From assembly GCA_949292245.1 (NCBI GenBank), contig CASEYV010000013.1:1-32299 (forward strand): a stretch of DNA of 32,299 nucleotides, written 5' to 3'. Positions 15,131-23,125 of the stretch are shown one piece after another (within the stretch, counting starts at the first letter, position 1; each line of letters starts with the position of its first letter). Made by a program: the position numbers and the translations under genes. The notes beneath the pieces were generated by a model, which saw nothing but the letters and a program-made list of their open reading frames with translations, was not told where the DNA came from and searched no databases. The DNA comes from an uncultured bacterium (GTDB taxonomy: Bacteria; Bacillota_I; Bacilli_A; RF39; UBA660).

Positions 15131-16312
15131 TTATAAAATATCTTGATATTTTTCTTCTTTACCAATTTTAATAATATTTACATTTTTTATTGCTTCATTA
15201 ATTAAATCTTCATAAGGAATTAACTTTTCATATAACACACATTTTTCTAACTCAGGATTTATTACTGGATGTTCTGGAACAAAAACAGTACAACAATCTT
15301 CATAAGGTAATGTACTAATATCAAAAGTGCCTATTTTTTTAGCAATATCTATTATTTCTAATTTGTCAAAACAAGCAACAGGGCGAATAACAGGTATATC
15401 AACAACTTTATTAATTACAGACATACTTGTTAATGTTTGACTAGCAACTTGACCTATTGACTCACCATTTATTAATATTTTAAAATTACCTTTATTAGCA
15501 ATCTTTAAAGAAATACGATACATCATTCTTCGCATTATTGTTATTAAATATTCATAAGGAATATTTTTTAAAATTGCTTCTTGAATTTTAGTGAAGTTAA
15601 TAACATATAAATTCATATTTGGACTATAACTTGCTAAAACATTAGCTAATTTTTTCACCTTTTCTTTAGCAAAGTCACTAGTATGTGGTGGGGATTCAAA
15701 ATATATTGCAGAAATTTTTACTCCCCTTTTAATAGCAAGATAACCCGCGACTGGAGAATCTATTCCTCCACTTAACATAAGTAACCCTTTTCCTAAAGTA
15801 CCAACAGGATATCCTCCTAAACCCAAAATACCATTTAAATAATATAAAACAGCATCATTTCTAATTTCAATATAAATTTTTTCTTCTGGATTATTAACAT
15901 CTACTTTAATATTTTCTCTATTTTTTAATATATATCCTCCAACTTTAGCACTTATCTCCATACTATTTAAAGGATATTTTTTATTACCTCTTTTACAAAT
16001 TACTTTAAAAGTATTAAAATTTTCTTCTTTTATTAGTTCTAAAACATTATCACAAATTTTATCAAAATCCATTTCATTATCTATAAAACCAACTATTATT
16101 TCATGAATACCGAAAGTTTTTTTTAAAACACTTATTGTTTTATCAATATATTCATCATCAACATCAACAAACATTCTACCTCGATCATAATTAATAAAAT
16201 GTTTCCAAATTAATAAACTATCAATATTTTCTTTTAATATTTTTAAAAAATAATTTATATTATCTTTTTTAGTAGAAAGTTCACCATATTTTATAATTAT
16301 TGTTTTTTTCAT
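15131..16312 (-). CDS. thiI: tRNA 4-thiouridine synthetase ThiI
   Basis: It transfers sulfur to U8 of tRNA and, in many bacteria, also supplies sulfur for the thiamine thiazole. The 393-residue product has the N-terminal ferredoxin-like and THUMP domains (about 1-165; IIIKYGELSTKK, KRGNKKYPLNS). The PP-loop ATPase core follows, with LLMLSGGIDSPVAGYL and ESPPHTS. The catalytic Cys lies in YEDCCTVFVPEHP. There is no C-terminal rhodanese domain, as normal for Gram-positive ThiI. Its first 4 bases overlap the cysteine desulfurase gene, its likely sulfur donor. The same pairing occurs in B. subtilis. Confidence 0.95.
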   Translation of the reverse strand: MKKTIIIKYGELSTKKDNINYFLKILKENIDSLLIWKHFINYDRGRMFVDVDDEYIDKTISVLKKTFGIHEIIVGFIDNEMDFDKICDNVLELIKEENFNTFKVICKRGNKKYPLNSMEISAKVGGYILKNRENIKVDVNNPEEKIYIEIRNDAVLYYLNGILGLGGYPVGTLGKGLLMLSGGIDSPVAGYLAIKRGVKISAIYFESPPHTSDFAKEKVKKLANVLASYSPNMNLYVINFTKIQEAILKNIPYEYLITIMRRMMYRISLKIANKGNFKILINGESIGQVASQTLTSMSVINKVVDIPVIRPVACFDKLEIIDIAKKIGTFDISTLPYEDCCTVFVPEHPVINPELEKCVLYEKLIPYEDLINEAIKNVNIIKIGKEEKYQDIL

Positions 16313-17445
16313 ATACCCTCTTTTTTACTTTTTAAACTATCATAAACTTCCGCGAAGATTTTTATAAATTTATTTACTTCTTCAGTTGTAGTTACATATG
16401 ATAAACTTATTCTTAAAGTATGTTTAGCTCTTTTTAAATCATTATAAATAGCCATAACACTATGAGATACTTCACCACTAGCACAAGCAGTATTAGTACT
16501 TAAATATACTTCATATTTATCTAAAGCATGAAGCATTACTTCTGGCATAACGTCCATGATACTAATATTTAAAATTTGTGGTATAGAATATTTAGTTTTA
16601 TTAATCACTATATTTGGATACTTTTCTAATGCTGAAACTATTTTTTCATTTAATAAATTAACAAATCTTTCTCTTTTTTCTAAATCCGTTTGGGAAATTC
16701 TAATAGCCTTAGATAACGCTGCAATTAAAGGAAGTGGTGGTGTACCTGGATTAAGGCTATTACTTTTACCACTACCATATTTAATTGGGGTAATCCTAAC
16801 CATGCTACTTTTATACAAAAAACCAATTCCCTTAGGCCCAAAAATTTTATGTGCTGACATGCTTGCTAAATCAACATCATGTAAATTAACTGGAACTTTT
16901 CCTACTGCTTGAGTAATATCAGAATGAAAAATAGTTGCTACATTTTCTTTTTTTATAATTTGTCTAATTATTTTAAGAGGTTGTCTTAAACCCATTTCTG
17001 AATTTACAGCACAAATACTAACTAAAATTGTATCCTCTCTTATTTTCTTTTTTAAATCATCAAAATCAATTAATCCTTCAGCATCATTATTTACATAACT
17101 AATTTCAAAGCCAATACCTTTTAAATAATCACAAATAGCATAAATAGATGGGTGTTCTAACTTTGATACTATTATATGTTTCCCTTTTTTATGATGAGCC
17201 ATTGCAACACCAATTAATGCCATATTATTTGCTTCAGTTGCCCCAGAAGTATAAACTATTTCATTAGTATTTATATTAAAAATATCGGCGATCTGTTTAG
17301 TTGCACTTTCAAGTAAATTATTTGATTTTAACCCAAGAGCATGTAAAGAATTAGCATTACCTACAAATTCCTTTGTAACTTTTGAAATAGTATCAAATAC
17401 TTCATAAGATACTGGAGTTGTTGCACTATAATCTAAATATATCAT
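16309..17445 (-). CDS. Cysteine desulfurase (NifS/IscS family, ThiI partner)
   Basis: This PLP enzyme removes sulfur from cysteine and hands it over as a persulfide. It has 378 residues and is full length. MIYLDYSATTPVS opens the protein, TSGATEANNMAL binds the cofactor phosphate, HSDITQAVGK follows, and the PLP lysine is in MSAHKIFGPKG. The catalytic Cys lies in the loop STNTACASGEVSHS. It sits directly before thiI with a 4-base overlap, which marks it as the NifZ-type desulfurase that feeds 4-thiouridine synthesis. It overlaps the upstream pilin-like gene by one base (TAATG). Confidence 0.95.
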   Translation of the reverse strand: MIYLDYSATTPVSYEVFDTISKVTKEFVGNANSLHALGLKSNNLLESATKQIADIFNINTNEIVYTSGATEANNMALIGVAMAHHKKGKHIIVSKLEHPSIYAICDYLKGIGFEISYVNNDAEGLIDFDDLKKKIREDTILVSICAVNSEMGLRQPLKIIRQIIKKENVATIFHSDITQAVGKVPVNLHDVDLASMSAHKIFGPKGIGFLYKSSMVRITPIKYGSGKSNSLNPGTPPLPLIAALSKAIRISQTDLEKRERFVNLLNEKIVSALEKYPNIVINKTKYSIPQILNISIMDVMPEVMLHALDKYEVYLSTNTACASGEVSHSVMAIYNDLKRAKHTLRISLSYVTTTEEVNKFIKIFAEVYDSLKSKKEGI

Positions 17446-18023
17446 TATCTATCTACCTCAGCAGCTACAGCATTAACATAATCATCACATGTACTACTAT
17501 TTGCATCTAGTAAACACGTTTCACATGCAGTTATATTATTTAATGCATTCCCTGTAAAATCTTTAAGCAAACTAAATACTACATCAACTAAAAGTGGTAC
17601 AAAAAATATAACCACTCCAATTAAAAATCTTTTAGCTAAAGCTACTGCTGCCTTAGCAGTTGCCTTTTCATCAGAAGATACAGCGGCTTTTGCAAAATCA
17701 ATTATACCTAAAATAATAATTATTAACGGAATTACAATTTTTATAGCAACAATCCCATAACCAACAAATTGCCATATTGGAGCTGTTCTTTCACAAAACT
17801 TTAAAGTATCTGTCGCTGTTGCATTCGATGTATAAGTATTACCCAACCAATTTTTATTAGGATCACAATACTTTTTTATACAAGCTGCTGCTTTTTCTTC
17901 ATCTTCAAAAGTATCACAAGTAACACAAGTGTTATAATCGTAATCAGCTGCTAAAACAACTTTTGGAGTAAAAATACAAACTAAAAGTAAACAACAACTT
18001 ATAAATTTTAAATACTTTTTCAT
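17445..18023 (-). CDS. TrbC/VirB2-like (T4SS pilin-type) small membrane protein, paralog B
   Basis: A 192-residue exported protein with a signal peptide (1-25, ending VVLAA). A Cys-rich N-terminal region (NTCVTCDTFEDE...CIKKYCDP) follows, then FCER and two membrane helices (about 85-110 and 125-155). The core IKIVIPLIIIILGIIDFAKAAVSSDEKA and KRFLIG matches T4SS pilin-like families. The end has another Cys group (CETCLLDANSSTC). It is longer than paralog A at 11429-11878 because of the extra Cys domain. It lies between ezrA (10 bases upstream) and the desulfurase gene (1-base overlap), with AGGAGAG as ribosome site. Co-expression with a division gene, and the lack of any transfer genes, argue for a conserved cell-envelope role that is still undefined. 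Confidence 0.75.
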   Translation of the reverse strand: MKKYLKFISCCLLLVCIFTPKVVLAADYDYNTCVTCDTFEDEEKAAACIKKYCDPNKNWLGNTYTSNATATDTLKFCERTAPIWQFVGYGIVAIKIVIPLIIIILGIIDFAKAAVSSDEKATAKAAVALAKRFLIGVVIFFVPLLVDVVFSLLKDFTGNALNNITACETCLLDANSSTCDDYVNAVAAEVDR

Positions 18024-18032
18024 AATCTCTCC

Positions 18033-19748
18033 TTACTTATACTCTTCAAGTAATCTTTTATATATCCCCGGTTCAACAATGTTTATAGCATTAATAGCAT
18101 TTTCTAAACTATTTTTAAAATTCCCTTTTAAAAAATTATTTTCAGCCTTTATCAAATTAAAATCCACTTCTTTATTAGTAACACGATATCTATTACCATA
18201 AACAATAGCTACTTCAGCCATCTTAGCAGTTTTAACAGTTTCATTTATAGTATTATAAACTTTTAAAACTAAATCTCTAGCAGTATCTACTCTAACATTT
18301 AAAACTTTAATAGAAATAGGTCTTTTATCTAAAGCCTTAACTAATTCATTAATCGCCGCCATGGCTTCTGCCAATTCCACATAATAATTTTTAGGAACAC
18401 TTGGTAATTTAAATGATCTAACCTTTTCTTTAGCTTGATTTAAAATATTTTTAATTTCATCTAATTGTTCTCTAGCTCTAAGCTCATCTTCTTTTAAACT
18501 ACCTAAACTCTTTAATGCCATATTTAATTTTTCTTCTGTTTTAATTAATTTAGCATTAATAATTTCCATTTCTTTTGCTAATCTACTATATGCCATTATT
18601 TTACTTCGAGAAACATCTACTATTTTATCATAATTTGCTCGAATATTCATTATTTCATCTTTAATTTCAACAATTACTGCAACTTCATCATCATTTAAAT
18701 CATAACTATATTTTATATCATCTATTTTTTTATATAATTCATTATTAATTTTTTCTAATTTAGTAGCTTTAATTAATATACTTCTACTAAAATCTTCATA
18801 AATTCTTTTACTTACTTTTTCCTTATCAAAATCATTATATAAAGAATCAAAGTAATCATGCATAGTCTTAAGTTCAAATAAAGAATCTTCAATATTTAAT
18901 ACATTTAATCTTTGAAATATATCTTGAATTTTTTTATTAGCCTCATCAATATTATAATCGATATTTAAATATTCTAAATTATAACCTTCTTTAGTCATTT
19001 TATCAGCAATATTTTTTATATCATCTATTTTTTTAGGTATTAAATTCTTTCCTAAATTAACTATTGGTCTTGTTTCATCAATCACCACTTTTAAATTATC
19101 AATTATATCCGCAATTGCTTTAACAATTCTTCCCACTTCAGTATAAGCATTTTTTTCCATAGTAACTTCAAATGCTTGAAATAATTTATCAACATTTTCA
19201 AATTGCAATTCTAAAGGCACTTTTATAATACTATATTCTTCTTCATAATCTTTATATGTACTATAAATATCCCTATATGTTGCCTTTAATTTAGTAATAA
19301 CTTCCCTATTTCTCTCTTCACTTAAAGTTACATCTTTTATTTCATCTAATAAAAACTCTGCTTTAGTTTTTAAATTATTAAGTTCAAAATCAACTTTAAG
19401 CATTATATTTTTTAATTCTTTATAATCTTTATCTTCATATAATTCTTCTATTTCATTTATTTCATCAGTAATTTTAGGCAATTCTACATCTTTTATTTCA
19501 TTAAATCTTTTATACCAATCATCTAATTTAACTTTCATTTCATCATTATTAACTAATGCTTCAACTTTATTCAATTCCGAAAGCATACTTGCAGAAATAA
19601 TTAAATTCTTTTCTTTTTCTAATTCATCTATTTCTTTTTTTAATTTATTTTTATCTCTTTTACTTATCAATGCTAAAACAATTATTACAATAATAATAGT
19701 AAGTATATAATAAGCAACTGCAATTAGTAAAAAAGTTGTCCTTCCCAT
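18033..19748 (-). CDS. ezrA: Septation ring formation regulator EzrA
   Basis: EzrA is a membrane protein that restrains FtsZ ring assembly and links division to wall synthesis. The 571-residue product (562 in Bacillus) has one N-terminal membrane helix (about 5-27) with a short outside tail. Long spectrin-like coiled-coil repeats follow, dominated by Glu, Lys, Leu and Asp. The conserved end ENNFLKGNFKNSLENAINAINIVEPGIYKRLLEEYK matches the family's C-terminal patch. AAGGTG precedes the start. It leads an operon with the pilin-like gene, the desulfurase and thiI; in B. subtilis ezrA also lies close to nifZ and thiI. Confidence 0.93.
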   Translation of the reverse strand: MGRTTFLLIAVAYYILTIIIVIIVLALISKRDKNKLKKEIDELEKEKNLIISASMLSELNKVEALVNNDEMKVKLDDWYKRFNEIKDVELPKITDEINEIEELYEDKDYKELKNIMLKVDFELNNLKTKAEFLLDEIKDVTLSEERNREVITKLKATYRDIYSTYKDYEEEYSIIKVPLELQFENVDKLFQAFEVTMEKNAYTEVGRIVKAIADIIDNLKVVIDETRPIVNLGKNLIPKKIDDIKNIADKMTKEGYNLEYLNIDYNIDEANKKIQDIFQRLNVLNIEDSLFELKTMHDYFDSLYNDFDKEKVSKRIYEDFSRSILIKATKLEKINNELYKKIDDIKYSYDLNDDEVAVIVEIKDEIMNIRANYDKIVDVSRSKIMAYSRLAKEMEIINAKLIKTEEKLNMALKSLGSLKEDELRAREQLDEIKNILNQAKEKVRSFKLPSVPKNYYVELAEAMAAINELVKALDKRPISIKVLNVRVDTARDLVLKVYNTINETVKTAKMAEVAIVYGNRYRVTNKEVDFNLIKAENNFLKGNFKNSLENAINAINIVEPGIYKRLLEEYK

Positions 19749-19817
19749 ATCTATTCACCTTACTATAATTAGTTTATCACATATTTTTTATTTTTTAAAG
19801 GTTTTAATATTTTAAGT

Positions 19818-19845
19818 TAATATATTTTTATATTGGACATATAAT
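19818..19845 (+). promoter_or_regulatory. Candidate SigE promoter of spoIIIAH
   Basis: TAATATA (6 of 7 to KMATATT), then 13 bases, then CATATAAT (7 of 8 to CATACAHT). The predicted start lies just ahead of the GGAGGG ribosome site. The -10 and following bases (CATATAATTAATTAG) closely resemble those of cotE (CATATATTTAATTAG). Confidence 0.6.
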
Positions 19846-19869
19846 TAATTAGATTAAATGGAGGGTATT

Positions 19870-20355
19870 ATGGTAAATAAACAAAATTTATGGTTTGTAA
19901 CATTATTTTCATTAATTTTAGTATTAGGAATTTATTATGTAAGTATGTCAGATGAATCATTAACAGCTTTAAATGCCGAAAATGATGTATCAGAAGTTAT
20001 CAAAGTTGAAGAATCAGATGTAATTGTAGCACTACAAGTTGCTGATGATGAATCAGTATTAGAACAAATGACTGAATATCAAAACATTTTATTAGATGAA
20101 GCTGCTACATTAGAAGAAAAAAATGATGCTTATGAAGGATTACAAGCATTAAACAGCAAACAAAGTGAATGTCAAAAAATAGAAAAATTAATTACTGATG
20201 AATTCAAATATGATAATTTTGTTAAAATTGATGGTGATACCATTAATATTATAATTGCTAGTAGTGATCATAATAAAGAAATTGCCAATAAGATTATTAG
20301 AGCAGTACAAGAATTATATGATACTCAAAAATATATTACAGTTAAATTTGAATAA
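19870..20355 (+). CDS. spoIIIAH: Stage III sporulation protein SpoIIIAH
   Basis: SpoIIIAH sits in the mother-cell membrane and binds forespore SpoIIQ, forming the channel that joins the two cells after engulfment. The 161-residue product begins MVNKQNLWFVTLFSLILVLGIYYV, a signal anchor that matches the family. A short linker precedes a helical segment (YQNILLDEAATLEEKNDAYEGLQAL) and the ring-building fold (KIEKLITDEFKYDNFVKIDGDTINIIIAS...VKFE). It is about 55 residues shorter than in B. subtilis because the long Glu/Lys-rich linker is missing. ATG 19870 is preferred over ATG 19858 because GGAGGG lies between them. It stands apart from any spoIIIAA-AG operon. A hairpin terminator follows. Confidence 0.9.
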   Translation: MVNKQNLWFVTLFSLILVLGIYYVSMSDESLTALNAENDVSEVIKVEESDVIVALQVADDESVLEQMTEYQNILLDEAATLEEKNDAYEGLQALNSKQSECQKIEKLITDEFKYDNFVKIDGDTINIIIASSDHNKEIANKIIRAVQELYDTQKYITVKFE

Positions 20356-20371
20356 TTAGACTGTTATTGGT

Positions 20372-20398
20372 ACCAATTATAAAATACTTCATAAAATA
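20372..20398 (+). promoter_or_regulatory. SigK-consensus promoter of gerE, overlapping the spoIIIAH terminator
   Basis: AC (20372-20373), exactly 16 bases, then CATAAAATA (20390-20398) matches AC-N16-CATANNNTA at every defined base. The -10 lies in the left arm and loop of the hairpin at 20381-20412. The predicted start is near 20405, so gerE transcripts would carry only the right arm. In B. subtilis gerE is SigK-dependent. Confidence 0.7.
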
Positions 20399-20417
20399 CT
20401 ATGAAGTATTTTGTTTT
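20381..20417 (+). terminator. spoIIIAH terminator
   Basis: A perfect 13-bp stem AAAATACTTCATA (20381-20393) / TATGAAGTATTTT (20400-20412) has a 6-base loop and is followed by GTTTT. The stem is long but A/T-rich and the tail is short, so some read-through into gerE is possible. Confidence 0.7.
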
Positions 20418-20430
20418 AGGAAGGGATAAT

Positions 20431-20637
20431 ATGAATAAAAAAATATTAACTGAAAGAGAACAAGAAGTTTTTGAATTACTTGTAATTAATAAAACAACTA
20501 GTGAAATAGCCCAAAGTTTAGGAATTAGTGAAAAAACAGTTCGCAACCACATATCTAATGCTATTCAAAAATTAGGTGTTAAGGGTCGGGCCCAAGCAGT
20601 AGTAGAACTTATTAAACTAGGTGAAATTACAATTTAA
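20431..20637 (+). CDS. gerE: Sporulation transcription factor GerE (LuxR-type HTH)
   Basis: GerE is a small DNA-binding protein that, with SigK, switches coat and other late mother-cell genes on or off. The 68-residue product is little more than the HTH: LTEREQEVFELLVINKTTSEIAQSL, then GISEKTVRNHISNAIQKLGVKGRAQAVVELIKLGE. It is very close to the 74-residue Bacillus protein, including the recognition helix KTVRNHISNA and GVKGR. The start is ATG 20431 behind AGGAAGGG; the upstream ATG at 20401 lies in the hairpin and lacks a ribosome site. The SigK-type promoter, position between spoIIIAH and gerM, and sequence all agree. Confidence 0.95.
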   Translation: MNKKILTEREQEVFELLVINKTTSEIAQSLGISEKTVRNHISNAIQKLGVKGRAQAVVELIKLGEITI

Positions 20638-20638
20638 T

Positions 20639-20656
20639 AAAGACTTCGGTCTTTTT
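20639..20656 (+). terminator. Short UUCG-loop hairpin after gerE
   Basis: AAAGAC/GTCTTT closes a TTCG tetraloop, then five T and a C. It starts next to the gerE stop codon. The stem is only 6 bp, so it may be a leaky terminator that lets gerM be partly co-transcribed. Confidence 0.6.
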
Positions 20657-20693
20657 CTTCATTTTAATAATATAATTAAACAGGTGTTTAATT

Positions 20694-21599
20694 ATGTTAA
20701 AAAGATCATTATTTAGAAGAATTATGCTTGCAACATTAGCTTTATTTTTACTTTTAATTATTTATTTTTTCCCAACTTCTCCCCAAATATCTGAGTCACT
20801 TTCATATATTGAGAAAGAAGAAATGCCCATATTTTTAGTAGATAGCATGGAATATATTGCTAGAACAACTATTGTTAAAGAAAGTGATAATACAATTGAT
20901 TTAATAAAAGAAATCATTGATAGCTTAACAATAGATAGTAAAAAATCAAATTACATTCGTGAAGGTTTTAAAGCCATTATTCCTAAAGATTCAAAGATTT
21001 TAAATATTTCTTTAGAAAACAATATTTTAACACTTGATTTTAGTAAAGAATTATTAAATGTCGATGAAGAAAATTCTGAAAAAATGTTAGAAGCCATTAT
21101 TTATTCTCTAACCGAATTAGATGAGGTAAAAAAAATAAAAATATTAGTTGAAGGTAATACTCTAACTAATTTACCAAATTCCAATAAAAAATTACCAGAA
21201 TACTTGGATAAAAATTATGGTATTAACAAAATATATAATTTAGATTCTATAAAAGATACAAGTAAAACAACAATATATTATATAAGCAAATATAGTGATT
21301 ATTATTATTATGTACCAGTAACTAAAATAAGTAATGAAAATACTGAAAAAGCCGAAATTATTATTAATGAATTAAAAACCACCCCAATATATCATACTAA
21401 TTTAATAAGTTATCTTGCAGCTTCAACTAATTTAACTAATTATGAAATATTAGAAAATAGTATTACCCTATCTTTTGATAACCATTTGCTTGCTAATTTA
21501 GATGATGAAGACATTTTAGAAGAAGTAAAGTATGCAATATCCTTATCAATTCGTGATTCTTATGGCATAAATGAAGTAATATTTAACTTTCCCAGTTAA
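20694..21599 (+). CDS. gerM: Sporulation/germination protein GerM (two GerMN domains)
   Basis: GerM is needed for normal sporulation and germination; in B. subtilis it acts in the intermembrane space, helping to place the SpoIIIAH-SpoIIQ complex. The 301-residue product has an N-terminal membrane helix (MLATLALFLLLIIYFF) but no lipobox Cys, unlike Bacillus GerM, which is a lipoprotein. Two GerMN repeats follow. The first (about 50-155) has ILNISLENNILTLDFSKELLN and IIYSLTELDEVKKIKILVEG. The second (about 195-300) has YEILENSITLSFDNHLLA and YAISLSIRDSYGINEVIFNF. The start follows AGGTG. Its neighbours spoIIIAH and gerE are its functional partners. Confidence 0.9.
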   Translation: MLKRSLFRRIMLATLALFLLLIIYFFPTSPQISESLSYIEKEEMPIFLVDSMEYIARTTIVKESDNTIDLIKEIIDSLTIDSKKSNYIREGFKAIIPKDSKILNISLENNILTLDFSKELLNVDEENSEKMLEAIIYSLTELDEVKKIKILVEGNTLTNLPNSNKKLPEYLDKNYGINKIYNLDSIKDTSKTTIYYISKYSDYYYYVPVTKISNENTEKAEIIINELKTTPIYHTNLISYLAASTNLTNYEILENSITLSFDNHLLANLDDEDILEEVKYAISLSIRDSYGINEVIFNFPS

Positions 21600-21606
21600 A
21601 AAGGAC

Positions 21607-21635
21607 TTGAAAAAAGCAACAAATTATACTATAAT
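21607..21635 (+). promoter_or_regulatory. SigA-type promoter of the tRNA-Arg gene
   Basis: TTGAAA, 17 bases, perfect TATAAT, with the mature tRNA beginning 12 bases after the -10. A strong vegetative promoter, as expected for a tRNA gene. Confidence 0.75.
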
Positions 21636-21647
21636 TTAGTTGTTGAT

Positions 21648-21724
21648 GTCCTCGTAGCTCAGCTGGATAGAGCATACGCCTTCTAAGCGTACGGTCAAGC
21701 GTTCGAATCGCTTCGAGGACACCA
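21648..21724 (+). tRNA. tRNA-Arg (anticodon TCT), CCA encoded
   Basis: A full cloverleaf can be drawn. The acceptor stem GTCCTCG/CGAGGAC is perfect and the D stem is GCTC/GAGC. The anticodon stem TACGC/GCGTA encloses CTTCTAA (anticodon TCT), and the T stem AAGCG/CGCTT encloses TTCGAAT. CCA is encoded. It reads AGA/AGG, the Arg codons favoured in this AT-rich genome. Confidence 0.97.
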
Positions 21725-21743
21725 AATTATTATAAATATTAAA

Positions 21744-21769
21744 CACCTATAATATTAAGGTGCTTTTTT
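21744..21769 (+). terminator. Terminator after tRNA-Arg
   Basis: CACCT (21744-21748) pairs with AGGTG (21758-21762) across a 9-base loop, followed by C and six T. Confidence 0.65.
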
Positions 21770-21789
21770 AATAATTTTAATTATTTTAG

Positions 21790-21818
21790 TTGTAAAAATT
21801 AATCAATAATGATAAGAT
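21790..21818 (+). promoter_or_regulatory. SigA-type promoter of the DUF4282-like gene
   Basis: TTGTAA, 17 bases, TAAGAT, followed by the AAAGGAG ribosome site and ATG 21843. Confidence 0.5.
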
Positions 21819-21842
21819 TAATATAGAAAGGAGTACAGATAT

Positions 21843-22322
21843 ATGAATTATTACGACTATAACTACAATTACGGCCAAAGTGTAAATAATCTTGAGAGCA
21901 TTGCAATTTGGACAATAGTTTCTTTAATATTAGCAATTATTGGAGGAGTATTAGTTTATTTCTTATTTGTTAAAGGAAAAAATTTAAAATTATCTCCAAC
22001 ATTAAAAAAGATAAGAGATTTATTAGATTTTAAAGTAATGCTAATTGAACCAATTTTAAAAATAGTTTATTTAATTAGTACAATATTTGTAATTTTAGTT
22101 TCATTTAGTGCAATATCTCAAAATTTCTTATTATTCTTATTAATTTTAATATTAGGACCAGTATTTATAAGATTAATTTATGAAGCATCACTTATGCTTG
22201 TAATGATTTGGAAAAACACTAAGCAAATAAGTGAAAATACTACACCTAAAGCAAAAGAAGACAAAAAAGAAGTCGAAAAAAAAGAAACTGAAAAAAAGTC
22301 AACTAAAAAAGATGAAAATTAA
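21843..22322 (+). CDS. DUF4282-like membrane protein
   Basis: A 159-residue protein with a Tyr/Asn-rich head (MNYYDYNYNYG) and three predicted membrane helices (about 21-43, 70-92, 98-120). A charged tail of alternating Lys/Glu (KEDKKEVEKKETEKKSTKKDEN) closes it. The segment LLDFKVMLIEPILKIVYLIS ... ILGPVFIRLIYEASLMLVMIWKNTKQI has the spacing of DUF4282 proteins. Function is unknown for that family. It has its own promoter and a shared terminator, and there is no operon partner. Assignment to DUF4282 rests on pattern memory only. Confidence 0.7.
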   Translation: MNYYDYNYNYGQSVNNLESIAIWTIVSLILAIIGGVLVYFLFVKGKNLKLSPTLKKIRDLLDFKVMLIEPILKIVYLISTIFVILVSFSAISQNFLLFLLILILGPVFIRLIYEASLMLVMIWKNTKQISENTTPKAKEDKKEVEKKETEKKSTKKDEN

Positions 22323-22326
22323 AAAG

Positions 22327-22352
22327 ATCCTTATAAACTAAGGATTTTTTTT
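22327..22352. terminator. Bidirectional terminator between the DUF4282-like gene and efp
   Basis: ATCCTTA (22327-22333) pairs with TAAGGAT (22339-22345). A T8 run follows on the plus strand and CTTTTT on the minus strand. Confidence 0.8.
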
Positions 22353-22911
22353 ATGCTCTACTTGCGTATTTACCATCTTTAGTAGAAACTAATATTTTTT
22401 CGCCTTGATTAATAAATAAAGGCACTTTAACAACATAACCAGTTTCTATTTTAGCATCTTTTGTAGCATTAGTTGCAGTATTTCCTTTTACTGCAGGTTC
22501 AGTTTCAACAACTTCAAATTCTATTTTTTCTGGTAAAGTAATACCAATAATTTCCCCTTCATAAGAATCAATATCAATTTCTAAGCCTTCTTTAATAAAA
22601 TTAACACTATCTTTTAAAACTGAAGCAGGTATTTCAATTTGTTCATATGTAGTATTATTCATAAATACATAATTTTCTCCCATACTATATAAGTATTGAG
22701 CATGAACTTTTTCAATATGTGCTTTAGTTATTTTAATATTAGTATTAAAAGTATCTTCTGTAACAGCACCTGTTTTTAAATTTTTTCTTTTAATTCTTAC
22801 AAATGCTGGACCTTTACCGGGCTTTACATGTTGAAATTCAACAATAGTATATAAGTTACCATCCATAATAATGGTCATACCATTTTTTATATCATTAATA
22901 TTTATATCCAT
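22351..22911 (-). CDS. efp: Elongation factor P
   Basis: EF-P rescues ribosomes stalled at proline runs. The 186-residue product has the three beta-barrel domains of the family. The domain I loop HVKPGKGPAFVRIK carries the modifiable tip lysine, Lys33 here. The ending IETGYVVKVPLFINQGEKILVSTKDGKYASRA is the conserved domain III signature. No epmA/epmB-type or ymfI-type modification gene is in the window. It lies 18 bases after rpmG and probably shares its promoter. Confidence 0.97.
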   Translation of the reverse strand: MDININDIKNGMTIIMDGNLYTIVEFQHVKPGKGPAFVRIKRKNLKTGAVTEDTFNTNIKITKAHIEKVHAQYLYSMGENYVFMNNTTYEQIEIPASVLKDSVNFIKEGLEIDIDSYEGEIIGITLPEKIEFEVVETEPAVKGNTATNATKDAKIETGYVVKVPLFINQGEKILVSTKDGKYASRA

Positions 22912-22929
22912 AACTCACACTCTTTTCTC

Positions 22930-23094
22930 TTATTTCTTTTCTTTAGCCATAACAGTCTTACGACATTTTGGACAATATCTGTTAAGTTCTAAACGATCCG
23001 GAGTATTTTTTTTATTTTTACTAACAGGGCGTAATTCATATCCACAAACAGAACATCTCATAGTAACTTCACTACGATTTTCTTTTTTTGCCAT
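22930..23094 (-). CDS. rpmG: 50S ribosomal protein L33, zinc-ribbon form
   Basis: A 54-residue protein starting MAKKENRSEVTMRCSVCGYELRP. Two CxxC pairs (CSVC and CPKC) make it the zinc-binding C+ version of L33 rather than a zinc-free paralog. The start is ATG 23094 behind AAGGAGGG; the longer frame from 23115 reads through the ribosome site. It has its own SigA promoter and heads the rpmG-efp unit. Confidence 0.95.
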   Translation of the reverse strand: MAKKENRSEVTMRCSVCGYELRPVSKNKKNTPDRLELNRYCPKCRKTVMAKEKK

Positions 23095-23125
23095 AATTTC
23101 CCTCCTTACTGACAAGTTCTATATA

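Noticed and set aside
11429-18023. A conjugative or integrative element, based on two TrbC/VirB2-like genes
   Set aside because: No VirB4, VirD4, relaxase, integrase or attachment site is seen, and both genes sit in housekeeping operons.
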